A stretch of DNA of 13,672 nt from JBFGCT01 sp041581055. GTDB lineage: Bacteria > Actinomycetota > Acidimicrobiia > Acidimicrobiales > Ilumatobacteraceae. The notes beneath the pieces were generated by a model. It was given only the letters and a program-made list of their open reading frames with translations, did no database searches and had not been told where the DNA came from. The stretch is from contig JBFGCT010000110.1 of the NCBI GenBank assembly GCA_041581055.1, forward strand, positions 1-13,672, written 5' to 3'. Below are positions 1 to 7,497 of this stretch, in pieces (positions within the stretch are counted from its first letter, which is position 1; each line of letters opens with the position of its first letter). Both the position numbers and the translations under genes were made by a program.

Positions 1-644
1 CCGTCATAGATCAGCTCCCCGGCCCCGAGCGCCAGCACCCGCCCGCCGTCGCGCGCCGCCGACATCTCATGGGTCGCGATGACCATCGCCGCGCCGTCAT
101 GGTGCGCCTCGGTGAGCAACGCGAGGAGCGTCGCCCGGCCGACGGGATCGAGTCCGACGAACGGCTCGTCGACGAGCAGCAGTTCGAACGGACGGGCGAA
201 GGCGATCGCGATTGCCGCCTTCTGCTGGAGCCCGCGGCTGAACGTCGACGGGAGGTCGTCGGCGCGCGGCAGGAGCCCCAGCGACTCGAGCAGTTCGACC
301 GCGTGCTGGTCCCAGTCGGCGGTCGAGTGGAGGCGGGCCGTGAACTCGAGGTGTTCCCAGACCGACAGGTCGTCGTAGAACACCGGCTGGTCGGCGAGAT
401 ACGACACCGCCGCCCGGGCCTCGATCGAGCCGAGGGCGTGGCCCATCACCAGCGCCGTCCCCTCTGTCGGCTCCAGTGTGCCGGCGAGGAGCTTCAGCAA
501 CGTCGACTTCCCACTGCCGTTGTGGCCGATCAGCGTGACCCGCTCGCCCCGCGCCACCTCGAGATCGAGCGGGGCCAGCGCGTCGTGATCCAGGTAGCGC
601 TTGCCCAGGGCGCGGAGCGTCGCCGCCGGCGCGTCGGACCTCAT
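1..644 (-). CDS. ABC transporter ATP-binding protein (3' end beyond window)
   Basis: This is the ATPase subunit of an ABC transporter, hydrolysing ATP at the inner face of the membrane to power the permease encoded just upstream. About 214 residues are visible, read from the reverse strand. They show Walker A GHNGSGKS (residues 40-47), a Q-loop region near DQPVFY (85-90), a signature FSRGLQQK (135-142) in place of the canonical LSGGQ, Walker B LLLVDEP (155-161), the D-loop GLDP and the H-loop THE (His192). The ATG overlaps the TGA of the permease as ATGA, so the two are translationally coupled. The C-terminus lies outside the window. The domain resembles ABC-2 export ATPases of the CcmA/YbhF type. 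The substrate is not evident from sequence. Confidence 0.93.
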   Translation of the reverse strand, partial: MRSDAPAATLRALGKRYLDHDALAPLDLEVARGERVTLIGHNGSGKSTLLKLLAGTLEPTEGTALVMGHALGSIEARAAVSYLADQPVFYDDLSVWEHLEFTARLHSTADWDQHAVELLESLGLLPRADDLPSTFSRGLQQKAAIAIAFARPFELLLVDEPFVGLDPVGRATLLALLTEAHHDGAAMVIATHEMSAARDGGRVLALGAGELIYD

Positions 645-2338
645 CTCGCCGCTTGCCCCTCGGCGATGAACGCCTGGATCTTGCCGCCCCACGCGTCCCG
701 GCGGCGGACCCACACCACGATCAAGGCGGCGAAGAGCGCCACGCCGACGACGGCCCGGACCACCGTTTCCGGCGTCGCGGCGGCGCGCATCGCGAACACC
801 GGCGCCGTCCCGGCCGCGCTCAGAACCACCGGCAGCAACGCGTTGAACACGCTGTTGAACCCGGCGAACTCCGGCGGCACCAGCACGCTCTCGGATCCGC
901 CACCGGTGAGCGACGCACGACGGGCGCCGATCGGCCGCGGGGCGTCGCGGACGGCTGCGACGACCGGGCCGCTCGCGCCGGCGAGGGCGACCGGGACGGC
1001 CAGCGCCGCCGCGGCCCACACGTGCCCGGGATCGACGACGGCCGACCCGGCGACGCCGAACACGGCGACGATCGCCAGCAGCAACGCCGGCGCCACGAGG
1101 TGATGGGAAAAGAGCCAGCCGCGCTCGACCGGCAGCCGTTCGGTGAGGTTCGGCCGGTCGATCTCCTGGGCCAGGGGCTCGATCACCTCGTTGCCGAGCA
1201 GGAACAGCGCGCCGAGCAGTCCGAGACCGAACAGCGGAGAGGAGGACACGGTGAGCGACGCCGTCGCGCCAGCGACGGTGGCCAGCGCCGCGATCCGCCC
1301 GAGTCGCGGCGCCGGCAACCGCCGGAGCGACCGTACCCCGCGGCGCCACACGGCCGGGGCCAACGCGCCGGGTTCGCCGCGGACCGGTCGGACCGGCGCC
1401 CGGCGCGGCGACCGGTCGCGCTGTCGGCTCGGGCTGCCGGCGGACCCCCACGGCGTGGCGCGCAGCGCCTCGGCGCGCAGCTGGCGCCGTAGCAGGACGA
1501 CCGTGCGCAGATCCTGCGCCGTGGCCGCGAATCGCAGTTGGGAGACGAGCTGGCCGCGCCGCACCAGCGGCTCGATCCGCAGTCGGCCACCGAGGGCGAA
1601 CGCGGCGAGCACGATCAAGGCGGTCGACGCCAGGGCGGCGAAGTCGATCGGGCGCTGGCGGACACCCCACAACGCCAGGCTGCCGTCGAGGTTGGCCGGG
1701 CCGAGTCGGGCGAGCGCCGAGCCGCTCCCGGTCCAGGTCGCCCACGCGGCCGAGCATTGCCAGGCCACGCCGACCCCCCCGACGAGCGACGCCAGCCAGC
1801 GCGGGAGCCCGATCGCGTGTGCGATCACCGCCGAGGCGACGAAGAGCGCGCCGAGCGCTGCGCCGTACAGCGCGCCGGCGGCGGCCCATCCGCCCCGCGG
1901 CTCGTCGAGCTCGCGGGCGACGAGCTGGGCGAGCACGGCGCCGACGACCGCCGCGCCGAACATCACCGTCCGCAGCCGTTGGCTGATCGGCAGGGCCATC
2001 ACCATCCGCCGATCGACCGGAGCGAGCAGCACGTGGCGGACGTCGGCGACCTCGATCGACACCGGGCCGCCCTCGGCCCCGCTGCGCAGACCGAGGGCCA
2101 GCGCGACGGCGGCGACGATTCCGAGGAGCGACGGCGCCCGCCGGACCCACAGCTCGGTCGTCACATCGTCGCCGAGCAGCCCGCGCACCGCGTCGGACGC
2201 GACGACGACCGAGATGATCCCGGCGAACCCGATGAGGTAGGCGCGGTAGGCGACGTCGAACCACTCGACCTCGCCGAGCCGTCGCCGTTTCCGCGTGCGT
2301 CGGAGATCGCGCAGCGTGGTCCGGTCAGCCGACGACAT
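641..2338 (-). CDS. ABC transporter permease, large polytopic membrane protein
   Basis: This is a 565-residue membrane protein and very likely the permease partner of the ATPase it overlaps by 4 nt. Hydrophobic stretches suggest 10-12 membrane segments in two blocks: roughly residues 30-50, 68-84, 125-142, 150-195 and 237-257, then 355-395, 430-475 and 515-560. Between them lies an Arg/Pro-rich cytosolic loop (about 290-350). I chose the ATG at 2338, giving N-terminus MSSADRTTLRDLRRTRKRRR, because it follows a -10-like box by 10 nt. An upstream extension of the open frame would run through the divergent dsbB promoter and start. The positively charged N-terminus before the first membrane segment fits a cytosolic start. 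I do not recognise a specific permease family; ABC-2-like exporter is the best guess. Function is inferred from coupling to the ATPase. Confidence 0.8.
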   Translation of the reverse strand: MSSADRTTLRDLRRTRKRRRLGEVEWFDVAYRAYLIGFAGIISVVVASDAVRGLLGDDVTTELWVRRAPSLLGIVAAVALALGLRSGAEGGPVSIEVADVRHVLLAPVDRRMVMALPISQRLRTVMFGAAVVGAVLAQLVARELDEPRGGWAAAGALYGAALGALFVASAVIAHAIGLPRWLASLVGGVGVAWQCSAAWATWTGSGSALARLGPANLDGSLALWGVRQRPIDFAALASTALIVLAAFALGGRLRIEPLVRRGQLVSQLRFAATAQDLRTVVLLRRQLRAEALRATPWGSAGSPSRQRDRSPRRAPVRPVRGEPGALAPAVWRRGVRSLRRLPAPRLGRIAALATVAGATASLTVSSSPLFGLGLLGALFLLGNEVIEPLAQEIDRPNLTERLPVERGWLFSHHLVAPALLLAIVAVFGVAGSAVVDPGHVWAAAALAVPVALAGASGPVVAAVRDAPRPIGARRASLTGGGSESVLVPPEFAGFNSVFNALLPVVLSAAGTAPVFAMRAAATPETVVRAVVGVALFAALIVVWVRRRDAWGGKIQAFIAEGQAAR

Positions 2339-2348
2339 CGTGCGCTGA

Positions 2349-2354
2349 ACGCTA
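2349..2354 (-). promoter_or_regulatory. Candidate -10 box for the ABC permease operon
   Basis: Read on the minus strand this is TAGCGT, matching the actinobacterial TANNNT -10 pattern. It ends 10 nt before the ATG at 2338 and no clear Shine-Dalgarno lies between, so the transcript may be leaderless or nearly so. No -35 element was recognised. TANNNT is a weak motif; the support is the same spacing at other genes in the window. Confidence 0.35.
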
Positions 2355-2414
2355 CCCGTCGGCGAGTCGCCGAGGGTGGGACGAAGGGCCCGGCCCCATC
2401 GGGGCGTGCGCCTC

Positions 2415-2420
2415 CATACT
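2415..2420 (+). promoter_or_regulatory. Candidate -10 box for dsbB, leaderless start
   Basis: CATACT differs from TATACT at the first base only. It is followed by 6 nt and then the GTG start at 2427, which would put transcription initiation at or beside the start codon. No Shine-Dalgarno sequence is evident. The 88-bp gap to the divergent permease start must carry both promoters. Confidence 0.4.
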
Positions 2421-2426
2421 GGGGGC

Positions 2427-3032
2427 GTGTCGACCGAGACCGCACAAGTCTTCTTCTCGCTGCTCGCCGTGCTCGCCGGCGTCGGCGCGATCGCGCTGGT
2501 CGTGCTGGCGCTCGCCGCCGCGGCCGGCAACGGCGGGGCCGCCCGGGCCGGCGCGGCGATCGGCGAGGCGGGCGTCTGGCTGGCCTTCCTCGTCGCGCTG
2601 ACGGCGACGCTCGGCAGCCTCTACTTCTCCGAGGTCGCCGACTTCATCCCGTGCCGGCTGTGCTGGTTCCAGCGGATCGCGATGTACCCCCTCGCGGCGA
2701 TCTTGCTGGTCGGCGCGATCCGGCGCGATCGGGGCGTGCGTTGGTATGTCGCCCCGCTCGCCGCGATCGGCGCGCTGATCTCGGGGTACCACTACCTGAT
2801 CGAGTGGCGGCCCGAGCTCGACACCGGCACGTGCGAGCTGTTCGGCCCGTCGTGCACAGCGTTCTGGTTCCGCGAGTTCGGATTCATCACGCTGGCGTTC
2901 ATGGCGCTCGTCGGGTTTCTCACGATCCTCGCGCTGCTCTTCGTCCGATTCCCGGCCACACTGGACGCCGACGGCGCGGCGTCCTCGGACGAACCCCCCA
3001 CCGCGTCGCCGAGTCAGGAGGCCGCACCGTGA
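2427..3032 (+). CDS. dsbB: DsbB/BdbC-type disulfide bond formation membrane protein
   Basis: This 201-aa integral membrane protein belongs to the DsbB/BdbC family, which reoxidises an extracytoplasmic thiol oxidase and passes the electrons to quinone. Hydrophobic segments lie near residues 8-32, 48-68, 84-98, 106-124 and 152-174. The first redox pair is C76-R-L-C79 in the diagnostic IPCRLCWFQRIAMYP context. The second pair is C136 and C143 (TCELFGPSC) in the second external loop. The GTG at 2427 was chosen because the -10 box lies 6 nt upstream and upstream codons are Arg/His-rich. Its last codons overlap the next gene as GTGA. The family's usual length is about 140-180 aa; the extra N-terminal segment and a polar, likely disordered tail (178-201) account for the difference. 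The missing partner oxidase is probably the next gene. Confidence 0.93.
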   Translation: MSTETAQVFFSLLAVLAGVGAIALVVLALAAAAGNGGAARAGAAIGEAGVWLAFLVALTATLGSLYFSEVADFIPCRLCWFQRIAMYPLAAILLVGAIRRDRGVRWYVAPLAAIGALISGYHYLIEWRPELDTGTCELFGPSCTAFWFREFGFITLAFMALVGFLTILALLFVRFPATLDADGAASSDEPPTASPSQEAAP

Positions 3033-3706
3033 ACCCGAAGAACCGCACGCTGATCATCGTCCTCGCCGTGCTCGGCCTGGTCGTCGTCGCCGGCGCGACG
3101 GCGCTGCTGCTGACCAGCGGTGACGACGGTGGCGACGCCGTAGCAACGACGACCACGGGTCCGAGCCTCCCGGGCGCGACGGGGGAAGCGGCGCCCGCCG
3201 AGACACAGCCGGTGGAGGTGTCCGGCACGCCGCTACCGGCCCTCGACGATCCGTCCGCCGACCCCGCGGTCGGGCTCCCGCTGCCGATCGCCGCCGGCCA
3301 CCGGTTCGACGGGTCGGCGATCACGATCGGTGGCCCGACCGACGGCCCGACCATGTATGTCTTCCTCGCCCACTGGTGCCCGCACTGCAACGCCGAGATT
3401 CCCGAGCTGATCGAGCTCGACGATCGTGGCGACCTCCCCGCCGGGTTGAACGTCGTGGGCGTCAGCACGGCGGTCGTCGCCGACCGGGACAACTACCCGC
3501 CCTCTGAGTGGGTCGCCGACAAGGGTTGGCCATGGGACGTGATGGCCGACGACGAGGCGGCGACGGCGTTCATCTCCGCCGGCGGGAGCGGGTTCCCGTA
3601 CACGGTCCTGGCCGACGCCGACGGCAACGTCGTCGCCCGCCAGGACGGGAGTCGCCCCGCCGACGAGATCAAGCGGTGGCTCGACGCCAACGTCCCGACC
3701 GCCTGA
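3029..3706 (+). CDS. Membrane-anchored thioredoxin-fold protein with CPHC motif (DsbA/TlpA-like)
   Basis: This 225-aa thiol-disulfide oxidoreductase is predicted to sit on the outer face of the cytoplasmic membrane. Residues 7-28 form one hydrophobic anchor, followed by a Thr/Asp/Pro-rich linker (about 32-75) and a thioredoxin fold. The active site is W-C117-P-H-C120. CPHC is typical of DsbA-type oxidases, although the HWCPHCNAEIPEL context also resembles TlpA-like proteins. The FPYT motif after GGSG supplies the cis-proline. The GTG start overlaps the dsbB stop by 4 nt. Coupling to dsbB indicates that it is the protein oxidised by DsbB, acting on exported proteins. DsbA-type helical insertion is short here, so the exact subfamily is uncertain. 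Confidence 0.9.
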   Translation: MNPKNRTLIIVLAVLGLVVVAGATALLLTSGDDGGDAVATTTTGPSLPGATGEAAPAETQPVEVSGTPLPALDDPSADPAVGLPLPIAAGHRFDGSAITIGGPTDGPTMYVFLAHWCPHCNAEIPELIELDDRGDLPAGLNVVGVSTAVVADRDNYPPSEWVADKGWPWDVMADDEAATAFISAGGSGFPYTVLADADGNVVARQDGSRPADEIKRWLDANVPTA

Positions 3707-3746
3707 CGCCACGCGCCCCCCACGACCCCCAGCCCGCAACCCCCAC

Positions 3747-3802
3747 CCCGTTCTGTTCGCGGATTGTTGCGCCGAGCGAAAGTTCGCCGCGGAATTTCGG
3801 GT
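3747..3802. repeat. 56-bp intergenic repeat, copy 1
   Basis: This copy matches the one at 3819-3874 at 55 of 56 positions (A at 3781 versus C at 3853). It begins CCCGTTCTGTTCGCGG and ends CGCGGAATTTCGGGT. It contains alternating GTTCGC and GCGAA blocks able to form a short hairpin, 5 bp in this copy. It lies between the convergent ends of the thioredoxin and ABC-F genes. The role is unknown; a small palindromic intergenic element is the likeliest class. Confidence 0.85.
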
Positions 3803-3818
3803 TGACGTCGGGCCCCAA

Positions 3819-3874
3819 CCCGTTCTGTTCGCGGATTGTTGCGCCGAGCGAACGTTCGCCGCGGAATTTCGGGT
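3819..3874. repeat. 56-bp intergenic repeat, copy 2
   Basis: This second copy starts exactly 72 bp after copy 1 and ends 2 bp from the ABC-F stop codon. It contains the perfect 12-bp palindrome GCGAACGTTCGC (3848-3859). GTTCGC at 3827-3832 can also pair with GCGAAC at 3848-3853 across a 15-nt loop. Placed between convergent genes, the pair might work as a bidirectional transcription-ending structure, but no T-tract is visible. Confidence 0.85.
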
Positions 3875-3876
3875 GA

Positions 3877-5508
3877 TCAGGTCCAGGCGGCGGGGACGGA
3901 GAGGTGGTCGCTGACGGTGGCGTCGTCGCTGAACACCACGAACCGGTCGAAGCCGCGCAGGAACCAACGATCGTGGGTGACCGTGACGACGGTTCCGGCG
4001 AACTGCGCCAGGCCGGCTTCGAGCGCCTCGGCCGACACCAGGTCGAGGTTGTCGGTCGGCTCGTCGAGCAGCAGCAGCGTGGCGCCGGAGCGTTCGAGCA
4101 GCAGGATCTGAAAGCGCGCCTGCTGGCCTCCCGACAGGGTGTCGAACGGTTGGCGCGCCGCGCCCTGCAGCTCGTACCGGCGGAGCATCCCCATCGCCGG
4201 GCCGAGCACCACGTCGTGGTCGTGGAGGATCTCAACCAGCGTCCGCCCGGTCCACTCCGGGTGCTCGTGGGTCTGGTGGAACAGCCCCGGCGCGACGCCG
4301 GCGCCGAGCCGGCACACCCCTCGATGCTCGACGGCGGCGTCGCGGTCGGCGTGCTCGTCACCGTCGAGGACACGGCGTGAGCCGGGCTCGTGCGACTGGG
4401 CGAGCAGTCGCAGGAAGTGGCTCTTGCCGACGCCGTTGGGGCCCAACACGGCGACCCGCTCGCCGTACCACAGCTCCAGGTCGAACGGGTTGGTCAGGCC
4501 GTCGATCTCCAGCGCCTCGCAGATGACCGCCCGCTTGCCGGTGCGCGCCCCGCGCAGCCGGACGTCGATCAGCTGGTCACGCACCTCCGGAGGTCGCTCG
4601 TTCTTCTCGACGAAGTGGCGCAACCGGGTCTCGGCGGCCTTGAGCCGCGGCGCGAACACCTCGCTGAAGCTGGCCCGCCGCCGCATCTCGACCACGATCG
4701 CCTCGAGCCGCTTGCGCTCGTCGTCGTAGTGGGAGCGGTCCTTGTCCCGCTTGGCGTCGTGGTCGGCCTTGGCCTGGGCGTAGCCCGTGAACGAGCCGCC
4801 GTGGGTCCACGCCCCGGACGCCTCGACCGTGACGATCTTGGTCGCCGCCGAGGCGAGCAGCTCGCGGTCGTGGCTGACGAACAGGACGGTCTTTCTCGTG
4901 GCGTCGAGTTGCTGTTCGAGCCACCGCTTGGCCGGCACGTCGAGGAAGTTGTCGGGCTCGTCGAGGACCAGGACGTCGGACTCGCCGCGCAGCAGCGCCT
5001 CGAGCGCGGTCCGTTTCTGCTCGCCGCCGCTCAACGTGCGCAGCGGCCGATCGCGCACCGCGGCGAACGGCTCGCCCATCGCCCGCATCGCGCACTCGTC
5101 CCACAGCACCTCGAGGTCGTAGCCCCCGGCGTCGCCCCATGCGGCGAGGGCGTCGGCGAAGGCCATCGGGGCGGTGTCGAGGTGGCGCTCCGCCCGTTCC
5201 ATCCGCGCCGCCGCCGCGCGCAGCCGTTCGGGGGCGAGCGAGAGCAGCAGCTCGTGGACGGTCCTCGCCGGGTGGTCCGCCGTGCCGACGAGCTGGTGCA
5301 TCACGCCGATCTGGCCGTCGACGCTGATCGTGCCCTCGGCGGCCTTCAGCTCGCCGGTGACCAGCCGCAACAGCGTCGTCTTGCCGACCCCGTTGGCCCC
5401 GACCAGCGCCACGCGGTCGCCGGCGCCGACCCGGAACGCGACGTCGCGGAACAGCTCTTCGCCGCTCGGCAGCCGCCAGGCGAGGTGGCTCACGACGATC
5501 GATCCCAC
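3877..5508 (-). CDS. ABC-F family ATPase (two nucleotide-binding domains)
   Basis: This 543-aa soluble protein has two ABC ATPase domains and no membrane segments, the layout of the ABC-F family. These proteins act on the ribosome as translation factors or antibiotic-protection proteins. Domain 1 has Walker A GANGVGKTT (37-45), signature LSGGEQKR (159-166), Walker B VLVLDEPDNFLD (179-190) and H-loop SHD (212-214). A charged, coiled-coil-like linker spans about 240-310. Domain 2 has Walker A GPNGVGKS (356-363), signature LSGGQQAR (458-465), Walker B LLLLDEPTDNLD (478-489) and THD (511-513). DEPDN and DEPTDN replace the common DEPTNHLD. The start is GTG at 5508. The subfamily cannot be settled by eye, and neither can housekeeping versus resistance function; no neighbouring resistance gene is present. 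Confidence 0.93.
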   Translation of the reverse strand: MGSIVVSHLAWRLPSGEELFRDVAFRVGAGDRVALVGANGVGKTTLLRLVTGELKAAEGTISVDGQIGVMHQLVGTADHPARTVHELLLSLAPERLRAAAARMERAERHLDTAPMAFADALAAWGDAGGYDLEVLWDECAMRAMGEPFAAVRDRPLRTLSGGEQKRTALEALLRGESDVLVLDEPDNFLDVPAKRWLEQQLDATRKTVLFVSHDRELLASAATKIVTVEASGAWTHGGSFTGYAQAKADHDAKRDKDRSHYDDERKRLEAIVVEMRRRASFSEVFAPRLKAAETRLRHFVEKNERPPEVRDQLIDVRLRGARTGKRAVICEALEIDGLTNPFDLELWYGERVAVLGPNGVGKSHFLRLLAQSHEPGSRRVLDGDEHADRDAAVEHRGVCRLGAGVAPGLFHQTHEHPEWTGRTLVEILHDHDVVLGPAMGMLRRYELQGAARQPFDTLSGGQQARFQILLLERSGATLLLLDEPTDNLDLVSAEALEAGLAQFAGTVVTVTHDRWFLRGFDRFVVFSDDATVSDHLSVPAAWT

Positions 5509-5517
5509 GGACCGTGC

Positions 5518-5523
5518 AGCCTA
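5518..5523 (-). promoter_or_regulatory. Candidate -10 box for the ABC-F gene
   Basis: On the minus strand this reads TAGGCT (TANNNT), ending 9 nt before the GTG at 5508. A -35 region would fall close to the left arm of the inverted repeat at 5548-5603. No Shine-Dalgarno sequence is obvious, which suggests a leaderless or very short leader. Confidence 0.35.
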
Positions 5524-5547
5524 CGGAACCCCACCCCCCGCCGAAAT

Positions 5548-5603
5548 CCCGTTTGCGTCGCGATTGTGAGCGGACGGCGCCCCGGAATCGCGACGCAAAC
5601 GGG
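5548..5603. repeat. Perfect 18-bp inverted repeat between divergent genes
   Basis: The arms CCCGTTTGCGTCGCGATT (5548-5565) and AATCGCGACGCAAACGGG (5586-5603) are exact reverse complements around a 20-nt loop. The element sits between the divergent starts of the ABC-F gene and pheA, near the expected -35 regions of both. It shares CCCGTT, TCGCG, ATTGT and a CGCCnCGGAAT block, in the same order, with the 56-bp repeats at 3747 and 3819. It could be an operator for both genes, a cruciform-forming site, or one member of a dispersed palindromic repeat family. The sequence favours the last of these. Confidence 0.9.
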
Positions 5604-5612
5604 GGGAGGGCT

Positions 5613-5618
5613 TACCCT
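5613..5618 (+). promoter_or_regulatory. Candidate -10 box for pheA
   Basis: TACCCT matches TANNNT and is followed by 8 nt before the ATG at 5627, the spacing of a leaderless start. The right arm of the inverted repeat (5586-5603) would overlap the -35 region, so anything binding or folding there could affect pheA. Confidence 0.4.
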
Positions 5619-5626
5619 GGTGCCCG

Positions 5627-6559
5627 ATGTCGACGCGAGTGGGGTTCTTCGGGCCGTTCGGGACGTTCACGCAGCAGGCGCTGCGCACGCTGACCGAGCT
5701 CGGCGAGTCCGAGCACATCCCGTTCCGCACGGTGCCCGACGTGCTCGACGCGGTCGAGAGCGGGGCGGTCGAGTTCGGCTTCGTTCCGATCGAGAACTCG
5801 ATCGAGGGCATGGTCAACTTCACCCAGGACGCGCTCGCCTTCGATCACAACCTGCTGATCGTCGGTGAGGTGGTGCTCGACATCGAGCATTGCCTGCTCG
5901 CTCCGCCGGGTACGACGCTGGCCGACATCAAGGAGGTGCTGTCGATCCCGGTGGCGACCGCCCAATGCCATCGCTTCCTGCGCGAGCAGCTGCCCGATGC
6001 CGAGATCCGGGCCGCCAACAGCACCGCCGAGGCGGCGCAAATGGTCGGGACCGGCGGCGAGCCCGGCCGCGCCGCGCTGGCGCCGCGGGTCGCCGCCGAG
6101 ATCTACGGGCTCGTCGTCCTCGCCGCCGACATCGCCGACCACGAGGACAACCAGACCCGTTTCGTGCTCGTCGCCACCGACGGGGTGCCGGCGCCGACCG
6201 GTCACGACAAGACGGCGCTCGTCGTCTACCAGCGCGCCGACGAGCCGGGCAGCCTGATCTCGATCCTCCAGGAGTTCGCCGCCCGCCGCATCAACCTGTC
6301 GAACCTCTTCAGCCGCCCGACCAAGGCCGGCGGGCTCGGCGACTACTGCTTCATCGTGTACGCCGACGGCCATGTCGGCGACGAACTGCTCGCCGACACG
6401 ATGCGCGCCCTGCACGCCAAGCAGGGCGGGGTGAAGTTCATGGGCTCGTACCCGGCGGCTGGTGAGCACGCCGTGTCGGCCCGCGAGCACGCCGACGCCC
6501 GTTGGCGCGAGGCCGACGACTGGGTCGAGGAGATCCGCCGCCAGATCTCCGGCGACTGA
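5627..6559 (+). CDS. pheA: Prephenate dehydratase with ACT domain
   Basis: This cytosolic enzyme converts prephenate to phenylpyruvate, the committed step of phenylalanine synthesis. At 310 aa it has the usual size of the monofunctional enzyme, with no chorismate mutase domain. The N-terminal catalytic part carries GPFGTFT (9-15) and VEFGFVPIENSIEGMV. The hallmark catalytic T177-R178-F179 lies in NQTRFVLVA. A C-terminal ACT domain (about 193-280: KTALVVYQ, DEPGSLISILQEFA, INLSNLFSRPTK, GDYCFIVYADGHV) should bind phenylalanine for feedback inhibition; the usual ESRP motif reads FSRP here. The chosen ATG gives the conserved STRVGFFGPFGTFT start and follows a -10 box. The next gene starts 38 nt downstream with its own apparent promoter. 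Confidence 0.97.
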   Translation: MSTRVGFFGPFGTFTQQALRTLTELGESEHIPFRTVPDVLDAVESGAVEFGFVPIENSIEGMVNFTQDALAFDHNLLIVGEVVLDIEHCLLAPPGTTLADIKEVLSIPVATAQCHRFLREQLPDAEIRAANSTAEAAQMVGTGGEPGRAALAPRVAAEIYGLVVLAADIADHEDNQTRFVLVATDGVPAPTGHDKTALVVYQRADEPGSLISILQEFAARRINLSNLFSRPTKAGGLGDYCFIVYADGHVGDELLADTMRALHAKQGGVKFMGSYPAAGEHAVSAREHADARWREADDWVEEIRRQISGD

Positions 6560-6585
6560 CATTCTCGGCGGCCGGTCCCGATCGG

Positions 6586-6591
6586 TACAGT
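6586..6591 (+). promoter_or_regulatory. Candidate -10 box for the SDR gene
   Basis: TACAGT matches TANNNT and lies 6 nt before the ATG at 6598, inside the short gap after pheA. This implies that the SDR and phosphatase genes can be transcribed separately from pheA as a leaderless message. Confidence 0.4.
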
Positions 6592-6597
6592 CGCCGG

Positions 6598-7497
6598 ATG
6601 ACCGACAATCCGACCGGTGACGCCGTGCCCGTGTCAGTCGTGACCGGCGCCAACTCGGGGATCGGCAGGGCGACCGCGGTGCACCTCGCCGCCCAGGGTC
6701 ACCGTGTGGTCGGGACCGTGCGGGCGCTGGCGAAGGCCGAGAAGCTCCAGCGGATGGCCACGGACGCCGGCGTCGAGGTCGAGCTGGTCGAGCTCGACGT
6801 CGCCGACGACGCGTCGGTCCGCGACGGCTTCGCCGCGATCCACGACCTGACGGGGCGCGTCGACCACTTGGTCAACAGCGCGGGCGTGGGCGGCAACGCG
6901 GTGACCGAGGAGTGCCCGTCCGAGCTCTACCTCGACGTCTTCAACGTCAACGTGGTTGGCACGGTCCGCTGCGTCCAGGCCGTGCTCCCGCAGATGCGCG
7001 AGCGGCGCGCGGGCACGATCGTCAACATCTCGTCGGTCGCCGGCCGGCTGGCGGCGATCGGCCAGTCGCCGTACGTCGCGTCGAAGTGGGCCCTCGAGGG
7101 CGTCAGCGAGGGGCTGGCGCATGAGCTGGCGCCGTTCGGCGTGCGGGTCGCGATCATCGAGCCCGGTGTGACGAAGTCGGCGATCCTCGCCAAGAACGTC
7201 GAGACGCCGAACGCGACCGGCGCCTACGACCGGCACTACGCCCGGATGTTCCAGTTCTACGCGGCCGGTATCGCCAACGCGACCGACCCGTTCGAGGTCG
7301 GGCGGGTCATCCACCACGCGATCACGACCGACGACCCGCAGCTCCGGTACCCGGTGAGCTGGGGCGGCGCCGAGCTGTGCGCCGCCCATGACCGCATCAG
7401 CGACGAGGATTGGATCGGGCTCGGCGCGTTGGCCGACGACGCCGCGTATGTCGAGCGGTTCGGCGCGATCTTCGGCCTCGACATCAGCACCGAATGA
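6598..7497 (+). CDS. Short-chain dehydrogenase/reductase family oxidoreductase
   Basis: This 299-aa classical SDR is an NAD(P)-dependent oxidoreductase with a Rossmann fold. It shows the cofactor-binding motif TGANSGIG (16-23), an acidic ELDVAD stretch that contacts adenine in the family, NSAG (variant of NNAG), the catalytic serine in VNISSVAGR, and the SPYVASK motif holding the Tyr and Lys. EPGVTKS follows as in the family. The Arg after the second strand (VGTVR) suggests NADPH preference, as an inference. The C-terminal 60 residues, rich in acidic and aromatic residues, are somewhat longer than the 250-aa core. The substrate cannot be read from sequence. Its stop overlaps the next start as ATGA. 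Confidence 0.93.
   Translation: MTDNPTGDAVPVSVVTGANSGIGRATAVHLAAQGHRVVGTVRALAKAEKLQRMATDAGVEVELVELDVADDASVRDGFAAIHDLTGRVDHLVNSAGVGGNAVTEECPSELYLDVFNVNVVGTVRCVQAVLPQMRERRAGTIVNISSVAGRLAAIGQSPYVASKWALEGVSEGLAHELAPFGVRVAIIEPGVTKSAILAKNVETPNATGAYDRHYARMFQFYAAGIANATDPFEVGRVIHHAITTDDPQLRYPVSWGGAELCAAHDRISDEDWIGLGALADDAAYVERFGAIFGLDISTE

Noticed and set aside
1538..3028. Long plus-strand open frame running into the thioredoxin gene
   Set aside because: It is antisense to the permease and out of frame with dsbB. Its residues are Arg/Gly/Asp-rich, as in GC-rich shadow frames; only the part from 3029 is real.
3747..3874. CRISPR array
   Set aside because: Only two repeats of 56 bp with a 16-bp spacer and no cas genes nearby.
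4390..5868. Long plus-strand open frame opposite the ABC-F gene
   Set aside because: It has no recognisable motif, while the minus strand has two complete ATPase domains across the same bases.
5612..6562. Long minus-strand open frame opposite pheA
   Set aside because: It mirrors the pheA codons. The prephenate dehydratase motifs on the plus strand are decisive.
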